A stretch of 64,000 nt of DNA from Candidatus Terasakiella magnetica (GTDB taxonomy: Bacteria; Pseudomonadota; Alphaproteobacteria; Rhodospirillales; Terasakiellaceae), in the NCBI RefSeq assembly GCF_900093605.1, contig NZ_FLYE01000034.1, positions 124,001-188,000 of the forward strand, given 5' to 3'. The notes beneath the pieces are model-generated. The model saw only the letters and a program-made list of their open reading frames with translations. It made no database searches and was not told the DNA's origin. Positions 1 through 9,800 of this stretch are shown here, in pieces. Position numbers and translations under genes: made by a program. The first letter of the stretch is position 1, and the number at the start of each line of letters is the position of its first letter.

Positions 1-1369
1 CTGATGGGATCCAGAACTCATCAATCGGGTCTGTCATCAAGAGAACTTCAACGCCCTTGGCTTTAAAGCCTTCCAATTGTGGAGAACGTTTAAGCGCATC
101 AAGGTCATCCCCAGAGATATAGAAAATCTCGTCCTGACCTTCTTTCATACGCTCCACATAATCAGCTAGTGAAACCCAATCATCCCCATTGGTTGATTTA
201 AAGCGTGCCAGTGCGAGGCAATCTTTTTGATGGGCGAAATCTTCGTAGATGCCTTCTTTCATGACAGCACCGAAGTTCTCCCAAAATGCAGCATAACCTT
301 CTGCATCTTTTTCAGCTTTTTTCTTCAGCTCACCCAAGACTTTTTTCGTCAGGCCCGCTTTGATCTTTGCCAAGACCGGATTGTGCTGCAACATTTCGCG
401 CGAAACGTTAAGCGGCAGATCACCACTATCCACAACACCGCGCACAAAACGCAGATATTGCGGGATCACTTCATCACAATCATCTGTAATGAACACACGG
501 TTTACATAAAGCTTGAGATGGTTTTTACGCTCTGGCGTGAATAAATCCATCGGGCGTGTTCCCGGGATAAACAGAAGATTGGTATATTCAATCACCCCTT
601 CAACCCGGTTGTGCAAAGTCAGCCATGGGTCATCAAACGCGTGAGCCACATGGTGGTAGAATTCTTTATATTGTTCTTCTGTGATATCGCTTTTGCTGCG
701 TGTCCAGATGGCAGAGGCCGAATTCAGTGTTTCTTCTTCCTCACCCTTCAACACAACCGCAATATCGATATGGTCTGAATAGGTCTTGATGATGTTGCGA
801 ATGCGCATGTCATCAAGGAATTCTTCTTGGTCTTCGCGCATCTTCATGGTGATGGTTGTCCCATGACCATCGCGCTCGCCATCGGTGATGGTGTATTCAC
901 CTTGGCCCGTGCTGGTCCAGACCCAAGCCTTATCTTCACCGGCTTTGCGTGTACTCACGATGACCTCATCAGCCACCATGAAAGAAGAGTAAAAGCCCAC
1001 ACCAAACTGACCGATCAGATTTACATCTGAATTACCGGATTCTTCAGCAGCTTTTAAGAAAGCTTCTGTACCGGATTTGGCGATCGTGCCCAGATTGTTA
1101 ATCAGGTCATCATGGTTCATGCCGATGCCGTTATCAGCCAAGGTTAGTGTCTTGGCCTCTTTATCCGCACTGAGCGTGATTTTAAATTCCGAATCACCAT
1201 CAATGAGGGAAGAATCGGTTTGAGACTCATAACGTAACTTGTCACACGCATCTGAGGCGTTGGAGATCAATTCACGCAGGAAGATCTCTTTGTTACTGTA
1301 AAGAGAGTGCGTAACGATGTGGAGAAGTTTGCTGACTTCTGCCTGAAACGAAAGTTTTTCTTCAGTCAT
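1..1369 (-). CDS. htpG: Molecular chaperone HtpG (Hsp90), 3' end outside window
   Basis: Cytosolic ATP-dependent Hsp90 chaperone. About 456 N-terminal residues are visible; the rest lies beyond position 1. The GHKL ATPase signatures are present: NASDACDKLRYE near residues 37-48, DNGIGM at 79-84 and GQFGVGFYSS at 120-129. The middle domain follows, with the family string DPIDEFWI right at the window edge. ATG at 1369 gives the usual MTEEKLSFQAEV start. It is divergent from hpf across about 220 bases. Heat-shock control is expected for this family; a weak RpoH-like promoter is listed separately. Identification is very secure and only the C-terminal dimerisation domain is unseen. Confidence 0.97.
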   Translation of the reverse strand, partial: MTEEKLSFQAEVSKLLHIVTHSLYSNKEIFLRELISNASDACDKLRYESQTDSSLIDGDSEFKITLSADKEAKTLTLADNGIGMNHDDLINNLGTIAKSGTEAFLKAAEESGNSDVNLIGQFGVGFYSSFMVADEVIVSTRKAGEDKAWVWTSTGQGEYTITDGERDGHGTTITMKMREDQEEFLDDMRIRNIIKTYSDHIDIAVVLKGEEEETLNSASAIWTRSKSDITEEQYKEFYHHVAHAFDDPWLTLHNRVEGVIEYTNLLFIPGTRPMDLFTPERKNHLKLYVNRVFITDDCDEVIPQYLRFVRGVVDSGDLPLNVSREMLQHNPVLAKIKAGLTKKVLGELKKKAEKDAEGYAAFWENFGAVMKEGIYEDFAHQKDCLALARFKSTNGDDWVSLADYVERMKEGQDEIFYISGDDLDALKRSPQLEGFKAKGVEVLLMTDPIDEFWIPS

Positions 1370-1410
1370 GGCCCTAATTCATAAGTCCCTAGTTTAAAAA
1401 TGGATGTACA

Positions 1411-1441
1411 GGATATGTTTTAAATTCGTCTCATATGCAAG
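1411..1441 (-). promoter_or_regulatory. Possible RpoH-type heat-shock promoter for htpG
   Basis: Read on the minus strand there is CTTGCA followed about 15 bases later by an AAACATATCC block, about 40-70 bases before the htpG start. This fits the CTTGAA/CCCCAT layout of sigma-32 promoters only loosely. Support comes mainly from the identity of the gene. Confidence 0.3.
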
Positions 1442-1591
1442 CCCTTCTTGTAAAGAATCTGCAAAACATCAATCTCTTATGTTGCACTTACGTGAAGAAG
1501 AAGGTATGAGGAATAAATTTTCACTGATCTTCGCACCATTTGGGGGCGTCTTAGATCGCCATCTTTAAAAAGAATATAGGGCTCAAGTTTA

Positions 1592-1951
1592 ATGCAGTCT
1601 CCATTGCAAATCGTTTTTCGCGACGTTGATCACTCTGACGCTGTAGAATCGCGCATCCGCGAAAAAGTTGAAATGTTGGAAAAACACTCTGACAAAATCG
1701 TTGCTTGCCGCGTCACTGTTAGCGCACCGCACAAAAGCAAAACCAAAGGCAACTTCTACGATATCCGTCTTGATATCACATTGCCGGGCGAAGAAATTGT
1801 TGTGAACAAAACTCACAATGACGACCACGCGCACGAAGACGTTTACGTGACCATCCGTGACGCTTTTGATGCTGCTCGTCGCCAAATTAAAGAATGGGTT
1901 CAACGCAACCGCGGTGAAGTCAAAGCCCACGGCGAAGCTGCTGTTGGCTAA
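1592..1951 (+). CDS. hpf: Ribosome hibernation-promoting factor / RaiA-type protein
   Basis: 119 residues, the short form of the HPF/RaiA (sigma-54 modulation, S30AE) family, which binds the 30S decoding region and makes ribosomes dormant in stationary phase or stress. The fold is recognisable from an N-terminal QIVFRDVDHSDAVESRI, a central basic strand region, a DITLPGEEIVV strand and a C-terminal amphipathic DVYVTIRDAFDAARRQI helix. The long-HPF dimerisation domain is absent. The ATG at 1592 is the only sensible start. It is monocistronic with its own terminator just downstream. Codon choice (CGT, GGC, AAA) looks like that of a highly expressed gene. Confidence 0.9.
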   Translation: MQSPLQIVFRDVDHSDAVESRIREKVEMLEKHSDKIVACRVTVSAPHKSKTKGNFYDIRLDITLPGEEIVVNKTHNDDHAHEDVYVTIRDAFDAARRQIKEWVQRNRGEVKAHGEAAVG

Positions 1952-1975
1952 GACTGACCCAGTCTGAAAAGAGTT

Positions 1976-2007
1976 AAACCCGTCTTCAACTGGAGGCGGG
2001 TTTTTTT
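1976..2007 (+). terminator. Rho-independent terminator of hpf
   Basis: A 12-bp stem (AAACCCGTCTTC / GGAGGCGGGTTT, with two G-U pairs) around the loop AACT runs into a tract of seven T. Confidence 0.9.
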
Positions 2008-2009
2008 CA

Positions 2010-2334
2010 TGATTGCAAAGGTTAACAAATGATTAACTACTTTTGCAGGAGTCTGTGACTCGTCAAAGTTGATTATTTAATTATGCTGTTCAACGGTGTG
2101 CCTAAGAACCTTTCTTATATTCACTTTACATAAACCAAGTGAAATAGTAGGAATAGCTGCGAAATCAAAACAGCCTGTGATCTGACATCTTTTGAATAGA
2201 ATAATAAAATCTATTTAACGTATTTTATTTGTAATTGACAAATAATTAACACACATTATTGTGCATATAAATTTCGAGCAGGAGATTCGTTTTTCTCGCT
2301 CGTCCAACTGCTAGCAAACGCGAAGAGAGTAATT
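2010..2334. other. AT-rich regulatory region upstream of fpr
   Basis: About 325 bases without a gene. It contains two inverted repeats: TTCACTT-N10-AAGTGAA (2120-2143) and AATAAAAT-N11-ATTTTATT (2203-2229). The second ends 5 bases before a good -35 box. No coding potential was seen. Confidence 0.5.
2235..2262 (+). promoter_or_regulatory. Predicted sigma-70 promoter of fpr
   Basis: A perfect TTGACA -35 box (2235-2240), a 16-base spacer and TATTGT as -10 (2257-2262), about 70 bases before the fpr start. Confidence 0.55.
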
Positions 2335-3108
2335 ATGGCATTTTTCCAAGAAGACGTTTTAGAAGTAAAACATTGGAACGATACGCTGTTCAGCTTCAAA
2401 ACAACACGTTCTGAAGCCTTGAGATTCGAAAACGGTCATTTTGTCATGATCGGTCTGGAAGTGGAAGGCAAGCCGCTCATGCGTGCTTATTCAATCGCCA
2501 GTGCCAATTATGAAGAGCATCTGGAATTTCTCAGCATTAAAGTGCCCGATGGTCCACTGACATCACGTTTGCAGCATTTAAAAGTTGATGACAAATTACT
2601 GGTGAGCAAAAAGCCTGTGGGCACGCTTGTGATTGACGATCTCACCCCTGCTAAAAACCTTTTCCTCTTTGCCACAGGCACAGGCCTTGCCCCGTTCTTG
2701 AGCATCATTCGTGATTTCCAAACCTATGAGCGTTTTGAAAAAGTCATTCTGTGCCACGGTGTGCGCTATACGAGCGAGCTGGCCTATCAGGATTATATCC
2801 TCAATGAACTGCCAAACCACGAATATCTGGGTGAGATGATCTCTGAGCAATTGATCTATTATCCAACGGTTACGCGTGAGCCTTATAAAAACCAAGGCCG
2901 TATTACCGACTCAATTGTGGATGGTAGCCTCTGTAAGAACCTTGGCATCCCACAGCTTAACCCTGAAACAGACCGCGCCATGATTTGCGGCTCTCAGGTG
3001 ATGAATGAAGATACCTGCAAAATCCTTGATGATCTGGGTTTTAGAGCCTCAGAACATACAGGCGATGCAGCCGATTACGTTCTTGAGCGCGCCTTTGTAG
3101 AGCGCTAA
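2335..3108 (+). CDS. fpr: Ferredoxin--NADP+ reductase
   Basis: 257-residue bacterial-type FAD-containing ferredoxin(flavodoxin)-NADP+ reductase, a cytosolic enzyme that moves electrons between NADPH and ferredoxin or flavodoxin and often serves oxidative-stress repair and Fe-S synthesis. It has the FAD motif RAYSIAS at residues 50-56 and the NADP-binding LFATGTGLAPFLS at 111-123. It ends in AFVER, the aromatic-containing tail typical of the subclass found in Azotobacter and Rhodobacter. Length is normal for the family. The ATG at 2335 follows an AGAGAG ribosome site. Monocistronic, with its own upstream regulatory region and two hairpins downstream. Confidence 0.93.
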   Translation: MAFFQEDVLEVKHWNDTLFSFKTTRSEALRFENGHFVMIGLEVEGKPLMRAYSIASANYEEHLEFLSIKVPDGPLTSRLQHLKVDDKLLVSKKPVGTLVIDDLTPAKNLFLFATGTGLAPFLSIIRDFQTYERFEKVILCHGVRYTSELAYQDYILNELPNHEYLGEMISEQLIYYPTVTREPYKNQGRITDSIVDGSLCKNLGIPQLNPETDRAMICGSQVMNEDTCKILDDLGFRASEHTGDAADYVLERAFVER

Positions 3109-3132
3109 TTCCCATAAAGATAAAGAACGAAC

Positions 3133-3214
3133 AAGTAGCCCAGAACCTTCCCCCCCCCTTACCCTAACTGGGCTGCTTGAAAAACACCCTGTCATTTTTT
3201 GGCAGGGTGTTTTT
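3133..3214 (+). terminator. Double hairpin / terminator after fpr
   Basis: First hairpin AAGTAGCCCAG (3133-3143) with CTGGGCTGCTT (3168-3178), its loop holding a C9 tract. It is followed at once by a classical terminator, ACACCCTG / CAGGGTGT with a T5 tail (3180-3214). Confidence 0.8.
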
Positions 3215-3277
3215 ATTTGCATTTTGCCGTCAATCTATATAAGAAGATACTAACCTTACACCAACAGGAAGCCATTA

Positions 3278-3682
3278 ATGCCCGTGAAGTTAAGAAAAGC
3301 CATGCAAGTTGCCAGAGCTGATATTTCAGCCCTGCTGCTCATTGCTTTTTTATTCCAGCTTCTCACCCCTGTTGTTGTTCTAGCAGGTGATGAAAGCCAG
3401 CTTACAGAATTTGAAGAACAGATGCGCGCCAGCATCTGTCGTGTTGATGTTTCTGCCACAGACACCCCATCGAGCCTGCCAAGCCATACGGATGGTTTTG
3501 TGTGTGAGCTCTGCGTGCTGTGTAACATTGATGCTCATAAATCCATCGACCTCCTTCCCGAAGTCGTCTCACAAGATATTCTAGCCGGGCTCCCCCAGCC
3601 CTATATGGGTGTGGATGCAAACCGTTTAGCCATGGCTGAACGTGCACGTCCTTCTGCACCGCGCGCGCCTCCATATTCTTAA
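3278..3682 (+). CDS. Small exported cysteine protein (DUF2946-like), function unknown
   Basis: 134 residues. A basic N-terminus and a hydrophobic segment at about 16-36 ending in VVVLAGDES suggest a cleaved signal peptide or membrane anchor. The mature part carries C54 and a Cys cluster C76-x2-C79-x2-C82 (VCELCVLCN), then a Pro/Arg-rich tail RARPSAPRAPPYS. That architecture (N-terminal anchor, central Cys cluster, PP-ending tail) resembles small DUF2946-type proteins, often found with metal or TonB genes; this is a resemblance, not proof. AGGAAG precedes the ATG. A redox or metal-binding envelope role is an inference from the cysteines only. Confidence 0.6.
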   Translation: MPVKLRKAMQVARADISALLLIAFLFQLLTPVVVLAGDESQLTEFEEQMRASICRVDVSATDTPSSLPSHTDGFVCELCVLCNIDAHKSIDLLPEVVSQDILAGLPQPYMGVDANRLAMAERARPSAPRAPPYS

Positions 3683-3690
3683 AGTTCCCC

Positions 3691-3804
3691 TCTACGTAGG
3701 TGAGTGGGCCTTAAGATTTATTGCCACCTCTTTTTAAGGCGTTTCTCACCTATGTGAGCCGCAAGAAAAGAGGGAGGTGCCCCAACGCTTCCCTCTTTTC
3801 TTGC
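3691..3804 (+). other. Structured leader before the SUV3-like helicase
   Basis: Three stems are visible. Outer: TCTACGTAGGTGAG (3691-3704) with CTCACCTATGTGA (3745-3757), imperfect. Inner: GCCTTAA (3708-3714) with TTAAGGC (3734-3740). Then a separate perfect 15-bp hairpin, 3761-3775 against 3790-3804, with a 14-base loop. No T-tract follows, so it is not a standard terminator. Confidence 0.55.
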
Positions 3805-3839
3805 CTATCTTTGCAAACTGGTCCAAAGTGCGCCCCGTT

Positions 3840-6335
3840 ATGCAGGTTAATACTTCACATCGCGCACGCATTTCTGCAGTGCTCGGCCCCACAAATACCG
3901 GAAAGACCTATCTCGCGCTTGAACGCATGATGGCCCATAGCTCAGGCATCATTGGCTTTCCCCTGCGCCTGCTTGCACGTGAAAATTATGACCGGGTCGT
4001 CAGCATTAAAGGCCCGGAACAAGTCGCCCTCATCACAGGTGAGGAAAAAATTGTCCCCCCGCACGCGCGCTATTTCCTGTGTACGGTCGAATCCATGCCG
4101 CTTGAGCGTGAAGTCGAATTTATCGGTATTGATGAAATCCAGCTTTGTTCTGACCCCGATCGTGGTCATATCTTTACTGAGCGTCTGCTAAATGCACGCG
4201 GGCGATCAGAAACCATGTTTATGGGCTCCCTCTCCATCGCCCCATTGATCCGCCATCTGGTGGATGAGGTGGAATTTGAAGAACGTCCGCGCTTTTCAAA
4301 CCTCACTTACACGGGGTCAAAGAAAATTACCCGCCTGCCCAATCGTTCTGCCATCGTGGCCTTTTCCGCTGCTGAAGTTTATGCCATTGCTGAGCTCATT
4401 CGGCGTCAAAAAGGCGGGGCTGCGGTTGTTCTGGGTGCCCTAAGTCCGCGCACACGCAATGCACAAGTGGAACTTTATCAAGCTGGTGAGGTTGATTATA
4501 TCGTAGCAACCGATGCCATTGGCATGGGGCTCAATATGGATGTGGACCATGTGGCTTTTGCTGCCCTTTCAAAATTTGATGGTCATCAGATGCGCAGTCT
4601 GCGCGCCGCAGAAATGGCCCAAATTGCCGGGCGCGCAGGGCGTTATATGCGCGATGGCACCTTTGGGGTCACCGCGGATTGCCCCCCCATTGACTCTGAA
4701 ATGGTTGATCGCCTAGAAGCCCATGAATTTGAAAATCTTGAACAAATTTACTGGCGCAATTCACGCATCCGCTTTACCACGGTTGAAACTCTACAAATGG
4801 ATTTGCGCCGCAGCCCACAGACCCAAGGTCTCATTCGCCCGCGCATTTGTGAAGATGAAGTCACGCTGGAATTTCTCGCCAAAAACCCCGATGTGATCGG
4901 CCATGCCAGCCATCCCAAAGCGGTTAAGCTTTTATGGGAGGTCTGCCAGGTTCCTGATTTTGCCAAGACGATGTCCGATAGCCATCCGCGCTTATTGGGC
5001 CAGATTTTTATTCATCTGTGCACCCATAAAAACACCCTGCCAACCGATTGGGTGGCGGGTCATGTCCAACGTCTAGAGCGCATTGATGGTGATATTGATA
5101 CCTTAACCCAACGGCTTTCCAATATCCGCACATGGACTTATATTTCGCAGCGTTCCAAATGGCTTAATGATCCAACCCATTGGCAAAATGTGACGCGCGA
5201 AATTGAAGATAAGCTTTCTGATGCGCTTCACGAACAGCTCACCAAACGTTTTGTTGATCGACGCACATCGACCTTGATGAAAAAGCTTAAAGATAAAGAA
5301 GACCTGCTTGCTGCTGTGACAAAATCCGGTGATGTGTTGGTGGAAGGTCATTTTGTGGGGCGCTTAGAAGGCTTTCACTTTGCTGCAGATGAAACCGATA
5401 ATGCCCATGCCAAACGCGCGGTGAATTCAGCAGCTCTTAAAGCCCTTCGCCAAGAAATGGAGCGCCGCATAAGCGTCTTTGAAGAAGAAAAAGATACAGC
5501 CTTTCGCATTCGTGATGATGGTTTTATTTTGTGGCGCGATCACCCCTGTGCGCGCCTGTTTAAAGGTCATGATCTACTCAGCCCACGTCTTGAAACACTC
5601 AGTTTTGCTTTGCTTGATGAGCCATTGCGCCAGCGCGTTAAAGCCCGCCTGCATGAGTGGCTGGCACGTTATATTCTCCAAACCCTTAAGCCCCTGTTTG
5701 AACTTGATCAAACAAAGCTTGAAGGCCCCTCTCGCGGACTTGCCTTTCAACTGCGCGAAAACCTTGGCGCGCTTGCTCGCACAAAAGTTGATGAGCTTGT
5801 GCGCAATATTGAGCCCAAAGAGCGAAAAATTTTGCGCACAAAAGGCGTGGTGATTGGTCGCCATGCGATTTATTGCCCCAAGCTTCTCAAAGCCGCGGCT
5901 GTGCGCCTGCGCGCAGACCTGTGGGTGATTTATTATAAGCCCGAAATCATCCCCGCCATGCCCGCAGACGGGCTCATGTCTTTTGAAGCTGAAACAGAAA
6001 CAGCGGATGATTTTTATACCATTCTTGGCTATCGCAATTTTAAGGGGCGTTGCGTGCGCATTGACATGGTGGAACGTTTAGCCGAACTGGCGTGGGAGCG
6101 CACAAAAAAACACAGCTGCCCCGTTGATGGAGATTTCACCAGCCTTGCAGGATGTTCCATTGAAACCATGGGGATTATCTTAAAACAGCTTGGCTATCAT
6201 CTTGAAAAAACTGCTGATGACCTTAAAGTCAGCCGCAAGAAGCACCATATTAAAAAGAAGAAAGCGGTGAAAAAGAAACGCCCGATTAAAATCGATGCGG
6301 ATTCACCCTTTGCGAAACTGAAAAATTGGAAATGA
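3840..6335 (+). CDS. SUV3-like superfamily 2 RNA helicase
   Basis: 831 residues from the ATG at 3840. Related to mitochondrial SUV3 and alphaproteobacterial 'helicase-like' DExH proteins, presumed to unwind RNA for degradation. Visible motifs: GPTNTGKT Walker A (about 16-23), DEIQ motif II (about 98-101), ATDAIGMGLNM motif V and QIAGRAGRY motif VI. A long C-terminal region follows, ending in a very basic tail with KKHHIKKKKAVKKK. The frame stays open upstream to a GTG at 3777, but that would put a perfect hairpin inside the gene and add residues unlike the family start; AVLGPTNTGKT normally lies near the N-terminus. No strong ribosome site precedes 3840, so the start is moderately certain. 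The stop overlaps the next ATG. Confidence 0.85.
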   Translation: MQVNTSHRARISAVLGPTNTGKTYLALERMMAHSSGIIGFPLRLLARENYDRVVSIKGPEQVALITGEEKIVPPHARYFLCTVESMPLEREVEFIGIDEIQLCSDPDRGHIFTERLLNARGRSETMFMGSLSIAPLIRHLVDEVEFEERPRFSNLTYTGSKKITRLPNRSAIVAFSAAEVYAIAELIRRQKGGAAVVLGALSPRTRNAQVELYQAGEVDYIVATDAIGMGLNMDVDHVAFAALSKFDGHQMRSLRAAEMAQIAGRAGRYMRDGTFGVTADCPPIDSEMVDRLEAHEFENLEQIYWRNSRIRFTTVETLQMDLRRSPQTQGLIRPRICEDEVTLEFLAKNPDVIGHASHPKAVKLLWEVCQVPDFAKTMSDSHPRLLGQIFIHLCTHKNTLPTDWVAGHVQRLERIDGDIDTLTQRLSNIRTWTYISQRSKWLNDPTHWQNVTREIEDKLSDALHEQLTKRFVDRRTSTLMKKLKDKEDLLAAVTKSGDVLVEGHFVGRLEGFHFAADETDNAHAKRAVNSAALKALRQEMERRISVFEEEKDTAFRIRDDGFILWRDHPCARLFKGHDLLSPRLETLSFALLDEPLRQRVKARLHEWLARYILQTLKPLFELDQTKLEGPSRGLAFQLRENLGALARTKVDELVRNIEPKERKILRTKGVVIGRHAIYCPKLLKAAAVRLRADLWVIYYKPEIIPAMPADGLMSFEAETETADDFYTILGYRNFKGRCVRIDMVERLAELAWERTKKHSCPVDGDFTSLAGCSIETMGIILKQLGYHLEKTADDLKVSRKKHHIKKKKAVKKKRPIKIDADSPFAKLKNWK

Positions 6336-6724
6336 CAAAAGAAGCACCTGCCACTTTACGTGTCGATAAATGGCTTTGGCACACCCGTTTTTTTAAAAGC
6401 CGCACCCTTGCTGGTAAATTCGTCTCCTCTGGTAAATTGCGGCTCAACGGGAACTTGATTTCCAAAGCCCATGTCATGCTCAAACCTGAAGATGTGCTCA
6501 CTTTTCCCCTAGGCCCCAATATCAGGCTCATCCGCGTCATTGCAATGGGTACAAGACGTGGCCCCGCCCCTGAGGCCCGTACCCTTTATGAAGACCTTGA
6601 CCCGCCCCAGCCCAAACCGAAAAAACCTAAAGAAGCGAAAGTGGCAGAACGTGAGCCCGGCACCGGTCGCCCCACAAAACGCGAGCGCCGCACCATGGAT
6701 AAATGGCTCGCGGATGCGGAGTAA
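6332..6724 (+). CDS. S4-domain RNA-binding protein (HslR/Hsp15-like)
   Basis: 130 residues. An N-terminal S4 domain (about residues 8-70, RVDKWLWHTRFFKSRTLA ... SGKLRLNG) is followed by a basic Pro/Lys-rich tail. E. coli Hsp15 (HslR) binds stalled 50S subunits carrying nascent chains; this protein probably has a similar ribosome or RNA role. ATG at 6332 overlaps the helicase stop (ATGA), so the two are translationally coupled; the pairing with the SUV3-like helicase hints at a shared RNA-quality role. No other start is plausible; an in-frame TTG lies two codons earlier. Confidence 0.85.
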   Translation: MTKEAPATLRVDKWLWHTRFFKSRTLAGKFVSSGKLRLNGNLISKAHVMLKPEDVLTFPLGPNIRLIRVIAMGTRRGPAPEARTLYEDLDPPQPKPKKPKEAKVAEREPGTGRPTKRERRTMDKWLADAE

Positions 6725-6751
6725 AGAACGCTTATTGCGATAGGCAACACC

Positions 6752-6801
6752 CGTCATTCTGGAAATCTTGAGCTGGATGCTGGCCTGCGCCAGCATGACA
6801 G
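6752..6801. repeat. Dispersed GTCAT/ATGAC palindromic repeat, copy 1
   Basis: Starts with GTCAT (6753) and ends with ATGAC (6795-6799). It contains the hairpin ATGCTGG-cctgcg-CCAGCAT. It sits between the convergent S4 gene and cobN and may serve as a terminator. Confidence 0.7.
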
Positions 6802-6809
6802 GGGGAGGG

Positions 6810-9800
6810 TTAAAGGCCCTCTAACATTTCTTCGATCATAAAGCGTGCTGAGTTTGAGCGCGGGTTCCACATGTTGCGGTCTTGGGCTTCTTGAAAACGC
6901 TCCAGCATTTCTTTTAAGGCCGCCGGATTATTGTCTTTGAGGAACTGATAGTTTTCCTCATCCATGACATAAGCCTCAAAAACCGCATCAAAATGGTGGT
7001 TCTTCACGCAATTGGCTGTGGCTGAAAAAGCAAACATATAATCTAGCGTCGCCGCCATCTCAAAGGCGCCTTTATAGCCGTGGCGTTTCACCCCTTCGAT
7101 CCATTTCGGGTTCACCACACGCGCACGCACCACACGGGCGATTTCTTCTTCTAGTGTGCGAATGCGCGGGCTTTCTGGACGGGAATGGTCATTGTGATAA
7201 ACCGTTGGTGCCTCACCGCCCTTAAGGCTTCGAATGGCTGCGCTCATGCCGCCTTCAAACTGGTAATAGTCATCACTATCAAGCAGGTCATGCTCACGGT
7301 TATCTTGGTTTTGCACCACCGCTTCAACCATGGAAAGGCGCTCTTCAAACAGGCCATGGGCAGTTTGCCCACCTGCACCTGAGCCATAGGCATAGCCGCC
7401 CCACGCCACATAGGCTTTGGCTAAATCGTCCGCTGTTTCCCAACCTTTTTCATCAATAAGCGCTTGTAAGCCCGCCCCGTAAGCCCCGGGTTTGGAACCA
7501 AAAACGCGAAAACCTGCACGCATATCGGCTTCTTCTTCGCTTGCCCCATTTGACATCATCTGATGTTTTTCTTGGCGAACGCGTGCTGCCAACGGATTGA
7601 TATCATCACCCTCATCCAAAGCCGCCACAGCGCGCGCGGCACTATCAAACAGATCAATGAGTGAGGGAAAGGCATCACGGAAAAAACCGGAAACCCGTAA
7701 AGTCACATCTACACGCGGGCGGCCCAAGACCGATTGGGGCATAATGTCAAATCCGGTAATGCGGCGCGACACACTATCCCATGTGGGCTGCACCCCCATT
7801 AAGGCAAGCCCTTGGGCGATATCATCCCCGCCTGTGCGCATATTAGATGTGCCCCATGCGGTTAAAGCCATGGTGCGCGGCCAATCGCCATGATCCTGCA
7901 TATAACGCTCAATCATCAAGCTTGCCGACTTCCAGCCCAAGGTCCAAGCCGCAGGGGTCGGTACCGTGCGGGTATCGACTGAATAGAAGTTTTTCCCCGT
8001 GGGCAAAATCTCTGGGCGTCCGCGCGTTGGTGCGCCACTGGCACCGGGCTCAACAAAGCGTCCATCCAAGCCTGTCAGGATAGCCTTTATTTCTTCATCC
8101 CCACAAGAAAGTACGGCGGGGCGTACAGTTCCATTGACATAAGATAATACAGCCTTCGTGCGCTCCATGTAATCAGGAACATCAATATCATTACTGATGA
8201 ATTTTGCCGCCAGTATTTCTAAACGCTCTACCGTATCACCATTTGTGCGCCATGCCTCTTCACCACCTTGTAACAACTCCGGCTTTAAACCCTCCCAAAG
8301 GCCTGCCATATCACAATCAAGCGGATCAAAATTTAAATCAAAATCTTCAGCCATTGCACGGATGATGGAAGCATCAGCACCCTCGCCCTTATTGCGCGGC
8401 ACACGTACAAGCGCGACCAACAGGTCATTAAGCTGACGATCTTCTGGGCTTTCACCAAAGATATGTAGGCCATCACGAATTTGTAATTCTTTGAGCTCAC
8501 ATAAATGATTATCAAGCTTGGCAAGGGCTTCTTCTTCCCCATCATCGCGCCCAATGCCGCAATCTTCATCCAGCCCCGTGGTGCGCGATAAGGCGAGGAT
8601 TTCTTTTTTCAGCACTTTTAAGCGGCGCGGATCAACACCTGCGGCTTCATAATATTCATCAACCAGTTGCTCAAGGTCTTTAAGCGGGCCATAACTTTCA
8701 GCGCGCGTTAAGGGCGGGGTGAGGTGATCAATGATCACAGCTTGGGATCGGCGTTTGGCTTGTGTGCCTTCACCAGGGTCATTAATGATAAAGGGATAAA
8801 GATGCACAAGCGGGCCGAAGATGGCTTCTGGATAGCAGTTTTCAGATAAAGCAATCGCTTTGCCCGGCAACCATTCCAAATTCCCATGCTTGCCCATATG
8901 AATGACAGCATCAGCAATAAAGGATTTGCGCACCCATGCATAAAAGGCGAGATAATTATGGGGCGGCACCAGATCAGGGCTGTGATAACTTTCCACCGGA
9001 TCAATGTTATAGCCACGCGCAGGCTGCAAACAGACCGCCACATTACCACATTGATAAGCAGGCAGAACAAACGAACCCTCTTTATAAAACGGGTCCTTGG
9101 CAGGGCTGCCCCAACGCTCATTCACCGCGTCTTGAACAGCTTGAGGCAAGCTTAAGAAGAAACGCTGATAATCTTCAAGAGAGAGGCTTTCAATGACATC
9201 GCGCTCATCAAGCTTGGTGAAATCATTGGTCACGCCTGCTTGTAAACGCTCAATGAGCTCATTACCGCTTAAAGGGATATTTTCCACATGATAGCCCGCA
9301 CCCGCCATGGCCTTTAACACATTGACGCAAGCGGCTGGCGTATCAAGCCCGACCCCATTGCCCATGCGCCCATCCTTATTAGGATAGTTGGCAAGGATCA
9401 AAGCGATTTTGCGCGACTTTGCCGCTTTATTGCGCAGCTTTGCCCAGTTTGCCGCCAGCTCAGCGCTAAATTCCAAACGGTCTGCAACCGGTTGATAACT
9501 CACAATATCACATTGGGTAAGCGCGTCTTTTTCAGCCAAGCCTTTAAAGGAAACCGCGCGTGATAAAATACGCCCATCTACTTCTGGCAAAGCCACATTC
9601 ATGGCGATATCGCGCGCGGATAACCCGTTTGTCCCCTCGCTCCATGCCTCAAGGTTTGATCCGGCAAAAACCACTTGCAAGACAGGGCAATCTGCCACAT
9701 CAAACGGTGTTTTTGTGCGCGCTGCATTGGGTTTGGATAGGGCAAAGCCCGTGCCGTTTAAAATAATGGAAGCGTTACTTTCCTCAAGCATCTGCTCAAT

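Noticed and set aside
3777-3839. GTG at 3777 as helicase start
   Set aside because: It would place a perfect 15-bp hairpin in the coding region and add residues not typical of the family; GAGGGAG is too close to the GTG. Kept as an alternative.
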